Under the pieces are notes generated by a model, which had not been told where the DNA came from, did no database searches, and saw only the letters and a list, made by a program, of their open reading frames with translations. Of a stretch of 64,000 bases of DNA, positions 1 to 9,397 are shown one piece after another. Positions within the stretch are counted from its first letter, which is position 1. Every line of letters starts with the position of its first letter. The position numbers and the translations under genes are program-made. The DNA comes from Saccharibacillus sp. O23 (GTDB lineage Bacteria; Bacillota; Bacilli; Paenibacillales; Paenibacillaceae), in NCBI RefSeq assembly GCF_002205895.1, contig NZ_NJDE01000004.1, forward strand, positions 186,001 through 250,000. The letters run 5' to 3'.

Positions 1-503
1 TGCGGGAAACGGCCGGCGTGGTACGGCGACAAGCCGACCGTTTCCATCAAGGCGTCGATCCGCTCTTCCCGTTCCCGCTGGCTCGACGGCTCGTGCGTGC
101 GCAGCGGCTCTTCGAGAATCTGCCGCACCGTCCAGCGCGGGTCGAGCGACGCGTAAGGGTCTTGGAACACCATCTGCATATTCGTGCGGAATTTGCGGAG
201 CTGTTCGGGATTCAGCGCGCGCACGTCCGTGCCTTCGAACAGGATCTCGCCCGCCGTCGGTTCGACCAAGCGCAGCACCGCTCGGCCGGTGGTGGATTTG
301 CCGCAGCCGGACTCGCCGACGATCCCGATCGTTTCGCCGCGCTTGATCGACAGGCTGATGCCGTCCACGGCGCGGACCGCTCCGGCCGGCCGTCGACCGA
401 ACAACTTTTTGCGGACGGGATAATGTTTGGTCAGATCGCGAATCTCCAGCAGCGTATCGGAATCGGCCGCGATTCGCGGCGCCGCGGTTTCCAGCGTGCT
501 CAT
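1..503 (-). CDS. Dipeptide/oligopeptide ABC transporter ATPase, second subunit (DppF/OppF type), 3' end outside window
   Basis: Visible part is 167 codons of a cytoplasmic ATPase that would pair with the DppD-type protein encoded just upstream to drive peptide import. It starts MSTLETAAP, shows Walker [10 protein letters not shown] at about residues 66-74 and the Q-loop stretch [19 protein letters not shown], which is typical of OppF/DppF proteins. The start ATG (501-503) overlaps the TGA of the preceding ATPase gene in an ATGA arrangement, so the two are translationally coupled. The signature and Walker B motifs lie beyond the window edge. The family is clear; the transported substrate is inferred only from the neighbours. 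Confidence 0.93.
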   Translation of the reverse strand, partial: MSTLETAAPRIAADSDTLLEIRDLTKHYPVRKKLFGRRPAGAVRAVDGISLSIKRGETIGIVGESGCGKSTTGRAVLRLVEPTAGEILFEGTDVRALNPEQLRKFRTNMQMVFQDPYASLDPRWTVRQILEEPLRTHEPSSQREREERIDALMETVGLSPYHAGRFP

Positions 504-1489
504 GATACCGCCTCCTTCTCTTTCTGCCGCAGGAAGCAGCGGCATTGATGGCCTTCTTCCGTCGTCAGCAGTTCCGGCACGGCTTCTTCGCATTCCCGCA
601 TCTTCACCGGGCAGCGCGGAGCGAAGCGGCAGCCCGCCGGAAGCTCCAGCGGGTTGGGAACTTGTCCCGGGATGGAGGCCAGACGCTCGCGTCCTTCCGA
701 CAGCTGCGGCAGCGAATCGAGCAGACCTCGGGTATACGGATGCTGCGGGCTGCGAAACAGCGTGCGCACGTCCGTTTCTTCGACGATCTGCCCGGCGTAC
801 ATGACGACCACCCGATCGCACATCTCGGCAACGACGCCCAGATCGTGGGTGATCATCAGGATCGCCGTCCCTTCTTCGCGCTGGAGCTCGCGCATCAGAT
901 CGAGGATCTGCGCCTGAATCGTCACGTCCAGCGCGGTCGTCGGTTCGTCGGCGATCAGCAGCTCCGGCTTGCAGACCATCGCCATCGCGATCATGACGCG
1001 CTGACGCATGCCGCCCGACAGTTCGTGCGGATACTGCTTCACGATCTGTTCGGGACGCGAGATGCCGACTTTGCGCAGCATTTCGATCGCCAGCGTTTCC
1101 GCTTCTTTTCTCCCGATCTTCAGATGGTAACGCGCCGATTCGGCGACTTGGCGGCCGATCCGGATCACGGGATTCAGCGAGGTCATCGGCTCTTGAAAGA
1201 TCATCGCCATTCGGTTGCCGCGTACCCGGCGCACTTCCCGGCCGGATCGGCGTACGAGATCCTCGCCTTTGAAACGAATCTCGCCCGCCGCGATCCGACC
1301 GATTTTCGAAGGCAATAACTGCATGATCGACAGCGACGTAATGCTTTTGCCGCAGCCCGATTCGCCGACGATGCCGAGCGTTTCTCCTTCGGAGATCTTC
1401 AGGTCGATTCCGTCCACCGCGCGAATGACGCCTCCGCCGGTCACGAATTCGGTTCGAAGCCCCGATACTTCAAGCAGTTTCGCCGTCAT
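500..1489 (-). CDS. Dipeptide/oligopeptide ABC transporter ATPase, first subunit (DppD/OppD type)
   Basis: A 329-residue ATPase. It carries Walker A GESGCGKS, signature [15 protein letters not shown], Walker [13 protein letters not shown] and the C-terminal OppD/DppD extension with four cysteines in the region [16 protein letters not shown], a known signature of this family. An in-frame reading frame continues upstream to 1756, but a GGGAGG ribosome site lies 7 bases before the ATG at 1487-1489 (MTAKLLEV). Another ATG at 1493-1495 almost touches the ribosome site, so 1489 is preferred. It is the fifth gene of a minus-strand importer operon, with an M20 hydrolase gene between it and the binding protein. 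Confidence 0.94.
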   Translation of the reverse strand: MTAKLLEVSGLRTEFVTGGGVIRAVDGIDLKISEGETLGIVGESGCGKSITSLSIMQLLPSKIGRIAAGEIRFKGEDLVRRSGREVRRVRGNRMAMIFQEPMTSLNPVIRIGRQVAESARYHLKIGRKEAETLAIEMLRKVGISRPEQIVKQYPHELSGGMRQRVMIAMAMVCKPELLIADEPTTALDVTIQAQILDLMRELQREEGTAILMITHDLGVVAEMCDRVVVMYAGQIVEETDVRTLFRSPQHPYTRGLLDSLPQLSEGRERLASIPGQVPNPLELPAGCRFAPRCPVKMRECEEAVPELLTTEEGHQCRCFLRQKEKEAVS

Positions 1490-1539
1490 GGCCATCCCTC
1501 CCGTAAATTCGTCGATTGGTCGGTCTTTTCCTCGACCGT

Positions 1540-2877
1540 TTACGGCGTCGCGGCGGCGTCCGGCTGCCCGTGGACGGCCGGCTGCGCGGCGCCGAGGTAT
1601 TTCAAAGCGGTCAGCGCGTAGACTTTGGCGCATCGAATAATCTGATCCACCGGCGCTTTCTCGTTGAAGCCGTGGATGGTCGACAGCTCCGCCGGACCGT
1701 ATTGGAGTACCGGAATGCCGTGCTTGCGGAAATGCCGCGCGTCGCTGGACGCCCACTGCAGCACGCCGTAAGCTTCTTCGCCGCTGACTTCGGAGATCGC
1801 GCCGACCAAGTCGGCCACGATCGGCTCATGCGGCGGCGTCCAGTTCGCGTTGCCTTGGAAGCCGAACGGCTTGACCGTCGTCTCGATGCCCGCTTCCAGC
1901 AGCAGCGAATTCGCGCGTTCCATGACGGCGAGGTAATCGACGCCGAACGGCACGCGGCTGTCCACCTGCACCGTGCAGCGGTCGGCCACGACGTTGACCT
2001 TGGTGCCGCCTTCGATCGTGCCGATATTGACCGTGACATGGTCGAACACCTGCTCCGAGCCCGGCGCAGCGCCTTCGCGGTTGACCGCGTAATCTTTGGA
2101 TATGCGGATGATCTCCTGCACTTCTTCCGGAATATCCGGCTTGATGTCCCACAGTTTTTGCAGCGCTTCGATGCCTTTGGCCGCTTTGACGATCGCGCTC
2201 GTGCCTACCACGGGCGACAGGCTGCCGTGTCCCGGCGTGCCTTCGACCGTGAATTCGAACCAGCAGCTTCCTTTTTGTCCGATCGTCGGATTCAGCGGAC
2301 CCGAAGGTTCGGCGATGACCGCGGCGGTGCCTTCCGCAAGGCCGCGATCGAGTACCCACGGCACGCCGAGATGGCCGCCCGTTTCTTCGTCCGGCACGAT
2401 CAGAAGCGACAGATCGCCCTGCAGCGGAACCTTCAGCTCCGCCAGCAGCGCCGTCGCGAAGATCAGTCCGGCCAATCCGCCTTTCATGTCCGAAGCGCCG
2501 CGGCCCAGCATATAGCCGTCTCGCACTTCGCCGCAGAACGGATCGAAATCCCAGCGTTCGAGATCGCCGGCGGGAACCACGTCCGTGTGGCCGCAGTAGA
2601 TCAGCTTTTTGTTCGCGGGCCTTTCTTCCTTATCCGCGTCCGCTCGTTCGAGCGTCGAGACCAAGTTCCACATCGTTTCGGTCGTCTCGTGCACCGTCGT
2701 GTCGATGCCCGCGCGTTTCAAATAATCGATAATGAACCGGCTGATGTCGCGCGAATCGCCGGGCGGGTTCTCGGACGGAAAACGGATCAGCGCCGAGCAG
2801 AGCTCCAACAGTTCGTCTTGACGGTTCTCGATTTCTTCCAGCAGCCTGCTGTTCCAATCCGTGATAAGGTTCATCAT
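1540..2877 (-). CDS. M20-family metallohydrolase (ArgE/DapE/peptidase type)
   Basis: 445 residues. The M20 metal-binding set is visible: GHTDVVP with His97 and Asp99, [10 protein letters not shown] with bridging Asp130, and catalytic Glu164-Glu165 in PDEETGG. A dimerisation lid occupies about residues 195-310. Family members remove an acyl group or cleave a dipeptide using two metal ions in the cytoplasm. Its place between the binding-protein gene and the ATPase genes suggests it hydrolyses what the transporter brings in. An AAAGGAG site 6 bases before the ATG supports the start. The exact substrate (N-acyl amino acid, dipeptide or other amide) cannot be read from the sequence. Confidence 0.88.
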   Translation of the reverse strand: MMNLITDWNSRLLEEIENRQDELLELCSALIRFPSENPPGDSRDISRFIIDYLKRAGIDTTVHETTETMWNLVSTLERADADKEERPANKKLIYCGHTDVVPAGDLERWDFDPFCGEVRDGYMLGRGASDMKGGLAGLIFATALLAELKVPLQGDLSLLIVPDEETGGHLGVPWVLDRGLAEGTAAVIAEPSGPLNPTIGQKGSCWFEFTVEGTPGHGSLSPVVGTSAIVKAAKGIEALQKLWDIKPDIPEEVQEIIRISKDYAVNREGAAPGSEQVFDHVTVNIGTIEGGTKVNVVADRCTVQVDSRVPFGVDYLAVMERANSLLLEAGIETTVKPFGFQGNANWTPPHEPIVADLVGAISEVSGEEAYGVLQWASSDARHFRKHGIPVLQYGPAELSTIHGFNEKAPVDQIIRCAKVYALTALKYLGAAQPAVHGQPDAAATP

Positions 2878-2901
2878 TCAGCACTCCTTTTCGTGACCGC
2901 T

Positions 2902-4476
2902 TTACTGGGCTTTGGTAATCGTATTGAAGCGGATGACTTCGTCCGGATAATACACGTAGCCGCTTACTTTGCCGTTCATGCCGACGATACGGTTGTATTC
3001 GTACAGGTAGGACCACGGGGAATCGGTCGTGATCAGTTCCTGCGCTTTGGCGTACAGCTCGTTGCGCTTGTTCTGATCCGATTCTTTGGCCGCCTGCTCC
3101 CACAGCGCGTCGACTTCCGGATTGCTGTAGTTGATATAGTTCGACGAACCTTTGCCGGTCAGCAGGAAGCCCAGATGATAGCCCGGATCGTTGACGAACG
3201 ACGTCCATTTGGAGATGAAGGCGGTCAGGTTCTTCTCTTTTTGCATCTCGAGGAATTGGGCGCGCGCCACTTTCTCGATATTCATCGTGACGCCGATCTT
3301 CGCCAGTTCCGCCTGAATCAGCACCGCGTCGTCTTCCCAGTCTTGGAAGCCCGAGCCGAGCGTCAGATCGAAACTGAATCCGTCCGCGTAGCCGGCTTCG
3401 GCCAACAGCTGTTTCGCTTTGTCGAGATTATGCTCGTAAACGTAGCCCGCATCGGTATATCCCGGCGTATTGCTCGCGACCGCGCTTTTCATCTGCTTCG
3501 CCTGACCGTACATGACGTCCCCGATCAACTGCTCGTAAGGGATGGCGTACGAGATCGCTTGACGGACCTTGACGTTGTCGAACGGAGCGACCTTGTTGTT
3601 CATCGCGAAATACAAGATCCGGTTGCTCGCGTTGGACTGCACTTTCAGGTCGGCGTTGCTTTTCAGCGATTCGACGTCTTTGGCCGGAATCTCGATCGCC
3701 ATGTCGACGTCACCTTTATCGAGCAGCAGCACGCGGTTCGACGCTTCTTTGGTGAACTTCAGCGTCACTTTGCCCAGCGCCGGAGCGCCGTTCCAATATT
3801 CTTCGTTGGCGGCGAATACCGCTTCGCTCGCCGGGTCCCATTTCTCGATCTTGAACGGGCCGGAACCGGCCGTGTTCGTCTTAAGGTAATCGGCGCTTTG
3901 CGCTTCGACCGTCTTCTGATCGAGGATCGAGAAATTGTAGAGGGCGATGATCTGCTCGAACATATGGTTGGCCCCGTTCAACGTGATCACGACCGTCTTG
4001 TCGCCTTGGGCTTCGACGCTCTTGATATCGGCCATGCCGTAGAGGAAGCTGCCGGAGCTGGACGCCGCCAGACGCTCGAACGAGTAGACCACGTCCGCCG
4101 ACGTCAACGGATTGCCGCTCTGGAATTTGACGTTATCCTGCAAGGTAAAGGTATACACGGTGCCGTTCTCCGAAGCTTCCCAACTCTTGGCCAACATCGG
4201 CTGGATATCGTCGGTGTTGGCGACTTCCGCGCCGTCGACGGTCTTTTTGCCGTACGTGACAAGCTGGTCGTAAGCGGCCAGAACAAGCGTATCGGAGGTC
4301 AGATCGCTCGCTTCCGCGGGGTCCATCGTCGTGCCGCCTTCGGAGTAAGCGACGGTCAACGCCGGTTTCGCTTTTTCGCCGCCCGCGCTTGCCGTCTGCT
4401 GATTCGCGTTGCTCGCGCAGCCGCTCAGCACGATCGAGAGGGCCAGAAAACCGCCGAACCATTTCATTTTCTTCAT
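2902..4476 (-). CDS. Extracellular solute-binding lipoprotein, family 5 (DppA/OppA type)
   Basis: 524 residues. The signal peptide ends in lipobox LSGC with Cys20 as the lipid-anchored residue, so the protein sits on the outer face of the membrane. The body shows the SBP_bac_5 pattern: TVAYSEGGTTMDPAEASD near the start, TFTLQDNVKFQSGNPLTSADV and FKIEKWDPASEAVFAANEEY. It captures a peptide-like ligand and hands it to the two permeases encoded upstream. GGGGAG lies 6 bases before the ATG. The ligand is unknown; neighbours point to a peptide or acylated amino acid. Confidence 0.93.
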   Translation of the reverse strand: MKKMKWFGGFLALSIVLSGCASNANQQTASAGGEKAKPALTVAYSEGGTTMDPAEASDLTSDTLVLAAYDQLVTYGKKTVDGAEVANTDDIQPMLAKSWEASENGTVYTFTLQDNVKFQSGNPLTSADVVYSFERLAASSSGSFLYGMADIKSVEAQGDKTVVITLNGANHMFEQIIALYNFSILDQKTVEAQSADYLKTNTAGSGPFKIEKWDPASEAVFAANEEYWNGAPALGKVTLKFTKEASNRVLLLDKGDVDMAIEIPAKDVESLKSNADLKVQSNASNRILYFAMNNKVAPFDNVKVRQAISYAIPYEQLIGDVMYGQAKQMKSAVASNTPGYTDAGYVYEHNLDKAKQLLAEAGYADGFSFDLTLGSGFQDWEDDAVLIQAELAKIGVTMNIEKVARAQFLEMQKEKNLTAFISKWTSFVNDPGYHLGFLLTGKGSSNYINYSNPEVDALWEQAAKESDQNKRNELYAKAQELITTDSPWSYLYEYNRIVGMNGKVSGYVYYPDEVIRFNTITKAQ

Positions 4477-4518
4477 CTGAATCTCCCCTTTTCCTGTTTG
4501 CTCTGCAAAAGCTTATTT

Positions 4519-5430
4519 TTACTTCCCGGAGCGAAGCCTCGGATCGAGAATATCGCGCAGGCCGTCTCCGAGCAGATTGAAACCGAGTATGGAAGTGGCG
4601 ATGCCGAGACCCGGGAAGGTGACCAGCCACCATTGTCCCGAGATGATATATTCGCGGCCTTCGGAGATCATGGCGCCCCATTCGGCGATCGGCGGCTTGA
4701 CGCCGAGACCGAGAAAGCTCAGGCTGGACGCGGTCAGGATCGCGAATCCCATGCCGAGCGTCGCTTGGACGAGCAGCGGAGCCAGCGCGTTGGGCAGAAT
4801 ATGGCGGAACAAGATGACGTTGTCTTTGACCCCGATCGCGCGGCTGGCTTCGATATACTCTTTTTCTTTGAGCGAGATCGTCTGGCCGTACATGAGCCGG
4901 GCGAATTCGGGAATGCCGACGATGCCGACCGCGATCATGGCGCTGGTCAGTCCCGCGCCGATCGAAGCGGCGATCGCCATCGACAGCACCAGCGACGGGA
5001 ACGCCAACAGAATATCCATCAGGCGCATGATCACGCTGCCGAGCCGACCGCCGTAATAGGCCGCGATCCCGCCGAGCGGAACGCCGATGCACAGCGAGAT
5101 CGCGACGGCGATGAGTCCGGTCCAGATGCTGATGCGCGCTCCGTACAGCACCCGGCTGAGCACGTCGCGGCCGAAGTTGTCGGTGCCGAACCAATGCGCG
5201 GCGTTCGGCGATTGCAGCTTCGAAGCCGTGTCGGTCAGCGTCGGTTCGTACGGCGATACCCACGGCGCGATCACGGCGAGCAGCGTCCAGATCACGATGA
5301 AGCTAAGACCCAGCACCGCCAAGCGGTTTTTCAGCAGCAGCCGGGCGAACGTCTGCCGCTTGCGCAGGTCTGCCCGAGCCGACGGCTGCGGAACAGGATT
5401 GGGAACGAGAGTCGTTGCGGTTTCACTCAT
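4519..5430 (-). CDS. Dipeptide-type ABC transporter permease (DppC/OppC type)
   Basis: 303 residues with the N-terminal OppC domain (WTLLAVIAPWVSPYEPT), the HWFGTDNFGRDVLSRVLYGAR motif region and a C-terminal BPD_transp_1 domain with about five membrane helices and an EAA-type loop (EYIEASRAIGVKDNVIL). It forms the membrane channel with the DppB-type subunit. An AAGGAGG site is 8 bases before the ATG. There is a 21-base gap to the upstream permease stop, consistent with one transcript. Confidence 0.93.
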   Translation of the reverse strand: MSETATTLVPNPVPQPSARADLRKRQTFARLLLKNRLAVLGLSFIVIWTLLAVIAPWVSPYEPTLTDTASKLQSPNAAHWFGTDNFGRDVLSRVLYGARISIWTGLIAVAISLCIGVPLGGIAAYYGGRLGSVIMRLMDILLAFPSLVLSMAIAASIGAGLTSAMIAVGIVGIPEFARLMYGQTISLKEKEYIEASRAIGVKDNVILFRHILPNALAPLLVQATLGMGFAILTASSLSFLGLGVKPPIAEWGAMISEGREYIISGQWWLVTFPGLGIATSILGFNLLGDGLRDILDPRLRSGK

Positions 5431-5451
5431 GGCTTATGCCTCCTTCGTGGG

Positions 5452-6462
5452 TCACTCGTAGCGAATGCGCGGATCGATCCAACCGTAGATCAGGTCGACG
5501 AGCAGGTTGATCAGGCTGTAGAGCAGCGCGCTCACCAGAGTGAACGCCTGAATCGGCGCGTAATCGGCGGCCAGAATGGAATCGGTGACGTAACCGCCGA
5601 CGCCCGGCCAAGAGAAGATCGTTTCGGTAATGACCGCGCCGCCGAGCAGATAGCCGAACTGCAGCCCGAGCACGGTCAGCGTCGGAATCAGGGCGTTGAC
5701 CAGCGCGTGACGGGAGATGACGAGGAATTCGTGAATGCCTTTGGCGCGGGCCGTACGGATGAAGTCCTGTCCGATCACTTCCAGCATGCTGGAGCGCATC
5801 ATGCGGGCTACGATCGCCATCGTGCCGGTGCTGAGGCAGATCGCCGGCAGGATCAGATGCGACAGGCTCGAGCGGAAAGCGGCGAAGTCGCCGGTCAGCA
5901 GACTGTCGACCAGATACAAACCGGTGAGGTTCGTCGGCGGATTCAGATCGCCGCTGATTCGGCCCATCGGAGCGGGCGACCAGCCGAGAATCGAATAGAA
6001 GATGTAGATGAACATCAGCCCCAGCCAGAAGATCGGCACGCACGCTCCGATCAGCGAGAACACGCGTGAGATATGATCGGCGATCGATTCCTTGCGCGTG
6101 GCGGCGACGATCCCGACCGGGATCGCGACCAGCACGGCGATCAGAATGCTGAACAGCGTCAGCTCGATCGTCGCCGGGAAACGGTTGGCGAAATCGGCGG
6201 TTACCGTATGCCCCGTATGGTAAGCCATGCCGAGATCGCCTTGGAACAGCTTAACGACGTAAGCGAAAAACTGCATGTACAGCGGTTGGTCGAGTCCCAT
6301 GTCTCGGCGGATGTTCTCGATGACCGAATCGTCCGCCTGCTCTCCCGCCATCATCACCGCCGGATCGCCCGGCAGCACTCTCGACAGAATGAACGTGATC
6401 ACCACGATGCCGAGCAGCGACGGAATCATCTGACCCAATCTTTTGACCGTATATCCAAACAA
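5452..6462 (-). CDS. Dipeptide-type ABC transporter permease (DppB/OppB type), probable TTG start
   Basis: About 336 residues with the DppB N-terminus (GYTVKRLGQMIPSLLGIVV), the FILSRVLPGDPAV motif and six predicted membrane helices. The longest reading starts at a GTG at 6469-6471, but that codon abuts the AAAGGGG ribosome site. The in-frame TTG at 6460-6462 sits 8 bases after the site and gives MFGYTVKRLGQ, a normal DppB N-terminus, so it is preferred. This is the first gene of the importer operon; a candidate promoter and a repeated element lie upstream. Confidence 0.9.
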   Translation of the reverse strand: MFGYTVKRLGQMIPSLLGIVVITFILSRVLPGDPAVMMAGEQADDSVIENIRRDMGLDQPLYMQFFAYVVKLFQGDLGMAYHTGHTVTADFANRFPATIELTLFSILIAVLVAIPVGIVAATRKESIADHISRVFSLIGACVPIFWLGLMFIYIFYSILGWSPAPMGRISGDLNPPTNLTGLYLVDSLLTGDFAAFRSSLSHLILPAICLSTGTMAIVARMMRSSMLEVIGQDFIRTARAKGIHEFLVISRHALVNALIPTLTVLGLQFGYLLGGAVITETIFSWPGVGGYVTDSILAADYAPIQAFTLVSALLYSLINLLVDLIYGWIDPRIRYE

Positions 6463-6677
6463 TCGACCCACCCCTTTGTTTGTTGTGCCCGAACTTCTTT
6501 GTCAGGTTTCATTGCATGTCCGACCGCCCAAGCTTTGTTTCGACCGGCGTTTCTTGGATTTGTGCTCATTTTACCGACATTAAGCGGCCCTCACTACGTC
6601 CCTTCCCGCTAAAAAAACGAAGCTTCTTCTGTCCTTTCAGCACGAATATCACTTTTGGTGTTACTTATTTTCTTCGG

Positions 6678-6727
6678 CAAAGCATCGAAACTTTAATACG
6701 AAGCCGCTTTATATCATCAAAGCATCG
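6678..6727 (-). promoter_or_regulatory. Candidate promoter and 40-bp-spaced direct repeat upstream of the importer operon
   Basis: On the minus strand a -35-like TTGATG (6720-6715), a 16-base spacer and a -10-like TATTAA (6698-6693) precede the dppB-type gene. The 10-mer CAAAGCATCG (plus-strand reading) occurs twice, at 6678-6687 and 6718-6727, exactly 40 bases apart. One copy overlaps the -35 and the other lies just after the start point, as expected for an operator pair. The adjacent PucR-type gene is the obvious candidate regulator; that link is inference. The rest of 6463-6763 shows no gene. Confidence 0.4.
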
Positions 6728-6763
6728 GTGCGCGAACTTCCCCGAGAGGAAGCCTCGTCCGTC

Positions 6764-8293
6764 TTACTCCGATGATTGTTCGGACAAATAATAAGCGATC
6801 AAGCACAGATGCAGGGTCAACTGCTCGTGCGGGTCGTTCAGGTCGAAACCGGCGATATCGCGAATCCGCTCCAAGCGGTATTTGACCGAGTTGCGGTGGA
6901 TGAACAGGTTGTTGGCCGTATCGATCAGGCTCCCTCGGCTTTTGAGATAAAAGAACAGCGTTCGCAGCAGATCTCCGCCGTGCTCGTCGTCGTACCGTTT
7001 GAGCTTGCCGAGCCTGCGCTCGAACAAAGCTTTGAACCCTTCGTCGTCGGCCGTGCCGCGCAGCAAATGGTACAGCTCGATCTCGTCGTAAGCCGTCAAG
7101 TCGCCGCCGCTGAGCTTGCGCGAGATCGCCAGAGCGCCGCGCGCTTCGCCGTAGCCGTCATGGATCTCCCACAGCCATTTGGGGCGGCCGATTCCGGCAC
7201 GGCAGCGTTGCAATCCCGCTTCCCCGCTTTTCATCCATCCTCCGACGGTCTGCGTCCAGAGAGATTCCGGTTCGCGGCGGTCGTCGTCGCGAGTCGCGGG
7301 CAGCGGCAGAAACAGGATCGCGCGATTGCTGCGGAATTCCGCGTGCGGCTTGACGCCGCGGCTCGCCGCTTCCCGCTGGAGCAGACGGATCAGCCCGTCT
7401 TCTTCGGGCGGGACCGAACCTTCGATCACGGCGACCTGCCACTGTTGGCCGGGATTCATGCCGAGCTGCCGTCCGCGCTGCTCCGCTTCGTGCTTCGACA
7501 ATCCCGGCGGCGTCATCAGTTCGTCGATAAAATTGCCGCGCATACGGCTCTCCGTATCTTCGACGATCTTGTCTCGCATCAGTTCCAGAGCCAATACCAA
7601 CCGGGATTGCTCGATCGCGATCTCTTCCATCTCGTCCAGTTCCCGCTTGTTTACCAACAGGCGCGCCACCGTTCGTCGATCGAGATCGATGTCCCGCCGG
7701 AGCGGGTGCTTCGCTTCCCGATAATCCCAACCGGCCGGCGAAGACACGATCGCGCAGCCGGAATGATCCACGACCGCCGTTTCCGCGCCCAGCAGCGCCG
7801 ATACTTGATCCTGCACCGCCTGAATGCCCGTATTTTCCAACACCATGCGAGTCAGCTTGCGGTAGATCTCGTCGGCTCTGCGCAGCAGGACCGCCTGCCG
7901 ATCCAGCACCTGTTCCATCACGGCCTTGGTGATGTCGGTATACGGGATCTCGGGCGGCAGTTCGATCAACGGCAGTCCGTACCGCTCGCTGGCGGCCAGC
8001 GCTTCTTCGGGGATCTCGTTCAGGAAGCGCGCGGGTTTGATCGCCAGCCCCGCCGCGCCGCCTTGCGCCAGCGTGCGGATCATTTCCGCCAGCAGCGGCG
8101 GATCGTGGCGGATCGAATAAGCGGTCGTCAGCATCAGCACGCCTTCTTTGACCCAGCCTTTCAGATCGGGCACTTCGATGATATCGATAAAACGCACGGG
8201 GCGGCTCAATCCTACGGCTCCGCCGACCACTCGGGCCTGTTCCAACAGAGGCATGCGAAGCAGTTCGTGTAACGTAACGCCGGTCTTTTCCAC
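6764..8293 (-). CDS. PucR-family transcriptional regulator
   Basis: About 509 residues. The N-terminal PucR domain (LLEQARVVGGAVGLSRPVRF), a central GGDEF-like fold and a C-terminal helix-turn-helix of the PucR type (LFIHRNSVKYRLERIRDIAG, about 60 residues from the end) are clear. Members act as ligand-responsive activators of catabolic genes. A longer frame starts at 8353, but GGTGAG lies 6 bases before a GTG at 8291-8293, giving MEKTGVTLHELL, which begins directly at the domain, so that start is preferred. Placed between the importer operon and the DUF1177 operon, it probably controls one or both. I recognise the family, not a named ortholog. Confidence 0.9.
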   Translation of the reverse strand: MEKTGVTLHELLRMPLLEQARVVGGAVGLSRPVRFIDIIEVPDLKGWVKEGVLMLTTAYSIRHDPPLLAEMIRTLAQGGAAGLAIKPARFLNEIPEEALAASERYGLPLIELPPEIPYTDITKAVMEQVLDRQAVLLRRADEIYRKLTRMVLENTGIQAVQDQVSALLGAETAVVDHSGCAIVSSPAGWDYREAKHPLRRDIDLDRRTVARLLVNKRELDEMEEIAIEQSRLVLALELMRDKIVEDTESRMRGNFIDELMTPPGLSKHEAEQRGRQLGMNPGQQWQVAVIEGSVPPEEDGLIRLLQREAASRGVKPHAEFRSNRAILFLPLPATRDDDRREPESLWTQTVGGWMKSGEAGLQRCRAGIGRPKWLWEIHDGYGEARGALAISRKLSGGDLTAYDEIELYHLLRGTADDEGFKALFERRLGKLKRYDDEHGGDLLRTLFFYLKSRGSLIDTANNLFIHRNSVKYRLERIRDIAGFDLNDPHEQLTLHLCLIAYYLSEQSSE

Positions 8294-8538
8294 TTCTTTC
8301 TCACCGCCGATTCCCAGATTCGCGGCGCCGACCGACCCGATATTCCGCAACATCGCGCATCGGCCGACGCCGGCTTGCTCAATTTTCAGGTAAGTTTATC
8401 AGACATCGACGGTGAAGAATAGGGCATGTCAGCTATTCGGAAAAAGTAAACGCTACCGTCTTCCGGCACTCTCCATCGCTGGAAAAGGTTTGCTCGAAAA
8501 TCTGACGCCGCAGTGTAAGATTCGGACAGAGTACGCGC
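8294..8538. other. Non-coding gap upstream of pucR-type gene
   Basis: Part of a 429-base gap between the PucR-type and racemase-type genes. It should contain the pucR promoter; no convincing -35/-10 pair or gene is visible. The rest of the gap holds the two hairpins listed next. Confidence 0.5.
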
Positions 8539-8587
8539 AAAAAAAGCTTCGTCCGGCGGAAAACGAAGTTCCGCCGGATGAAGCTTT
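8539..8587 (-). terminator. Rho-independent terminator of the DUF1177-to-racemase operon
   Basis: A 17-base-pair stem (one wobble or mismatch) with an 11-base loop, read on the minus strand and ending in seven T. It separates the four-gene operon from the pucR-type gene. Confidence 0.85.
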
Positions 8588-8622
8588 ACGTTCGCAAAGG
8601 TCGATCGTCGAGGCCGACATCC

Positions 8623-8649
8623 GACCCCCGCCTCGAAAATGCGGGGGTC
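8623..8649. other. Perfect 9-bp GC-rich hairpin without T run
   Basis: GACCCCCGC pairs with GCGGGGGTC around a 9-base loop, between the racemase stop codon and the terminator. It may be a 3' stabilising structure; no T tract follows. Confidence 0.4.
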
Positions 8650-8722
8650 GCGCGGAGCGAACAGCTGTCGCTTCGCGGCAGGCAGCATCGCCGTGTTCGG
8701 GTCGGACGTTCGATTTCGCGGA

Positions 8723-9376
8723 TCAAGGCCGCTCGGACGCGACGGCCGATCCTGCGCGCAGCGCTTCGACGCCCAGCGCCAGAATCGGATCGACGGCGAC
8801 GATGCCCGTGCGCGCGCGCAGCTGATCGGCGAAGCCGATGCTGGCAAAGCCCGTACAAGCCAATACGACGACTTCCGCCCCGCGATTCCGCAGACGCAGC
8901 GCCGCCTCGATCGCGGCTTCCTGCCCCTGCGGCGTTTGCAGATCGAGCGTCGTTACGACGCCTTCGGGGCGTTCCGTCCCGATATACGCTTCGCCGAGCG
9001 CGCCGCGAATCAGCGGCGGCGCTTCCCGCAGGATCGTCAGCACGCCCGCGCGAGGGGCGAGTTCCAGCGCCTGCCGAGCGGCGCACGAACCGGCGCCGTA
9101 GACCGGGACGCCGACCGCGGCCCGCGTCTCTTCGAGCGCCGGATCGGCGGCGCAGCTGATCCCGATCGCCGTGCAGCCCCGGCGCTCCAACTCGCGGGCC
9201 AGTTCGACGATCTTAGGCGACGCTTGCGCTTCCGTCGCTTCGTCGTACACGCCTTCCGGCTGATCCGGAATGCAGGCGCTCAGGGTCTCCACGCCGCTGC
9301 GGCGCCGGATCAGCGCGCCGTGCTTGTTCACGTCTTCTTCGCTGTCCATCGTGATCACGCGAATGATTCCCAGCAT
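8723..9376 (-). CDS. Asp/Glu/hydantoin racemase-superfamily protein
   Basis: 217 residues. Two cysteine motifs typical of cofactor-independent racemases and maleate isomerases are present: GISCAADPALEE (Cys75) and VLACTGFASIGF (Cys174). In this superfamily the two cysteines act as acid and base on the alpha carbon. It is the last gene of a four-gene minus-strand operon, after an M29-like gene, with a ribosome site in the 21-base gap. Possible roles are epimerising a D-amino acid or isomerising a small dicarboxylate; the sequence does not decide. Confidence 0.8.
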   Translation of the reverse strand: MLGIIRVITMDSEEDVNKHGALIRRRSGVETLSACIPDQPEGVYDEATEAQASPKIVELARELERRGCTAIGISCAADPALEETRAAVGVPVYGAGSCAARQALELAPRAGVLTILREAPPLIRGALGEAYIGTERPEGVVTTLDLQTPQGQEAAIEAALRLRNRGAEVVVLACTGFASIGFADQLRARTGIVAVDPILALGVEALRAGSAVASERP

Positions 9377-9397
9377 GTTATCCGCCGCCTCCTTTTT

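Noticed and set aside
1516-6069. Open frame of 1517 codons on the plus strand
   Set aside because: It is antisense to the M20, binding-protein and permease genes, rich in Arg and His with no domain pattern, and arises from the codon bias of the real genes.
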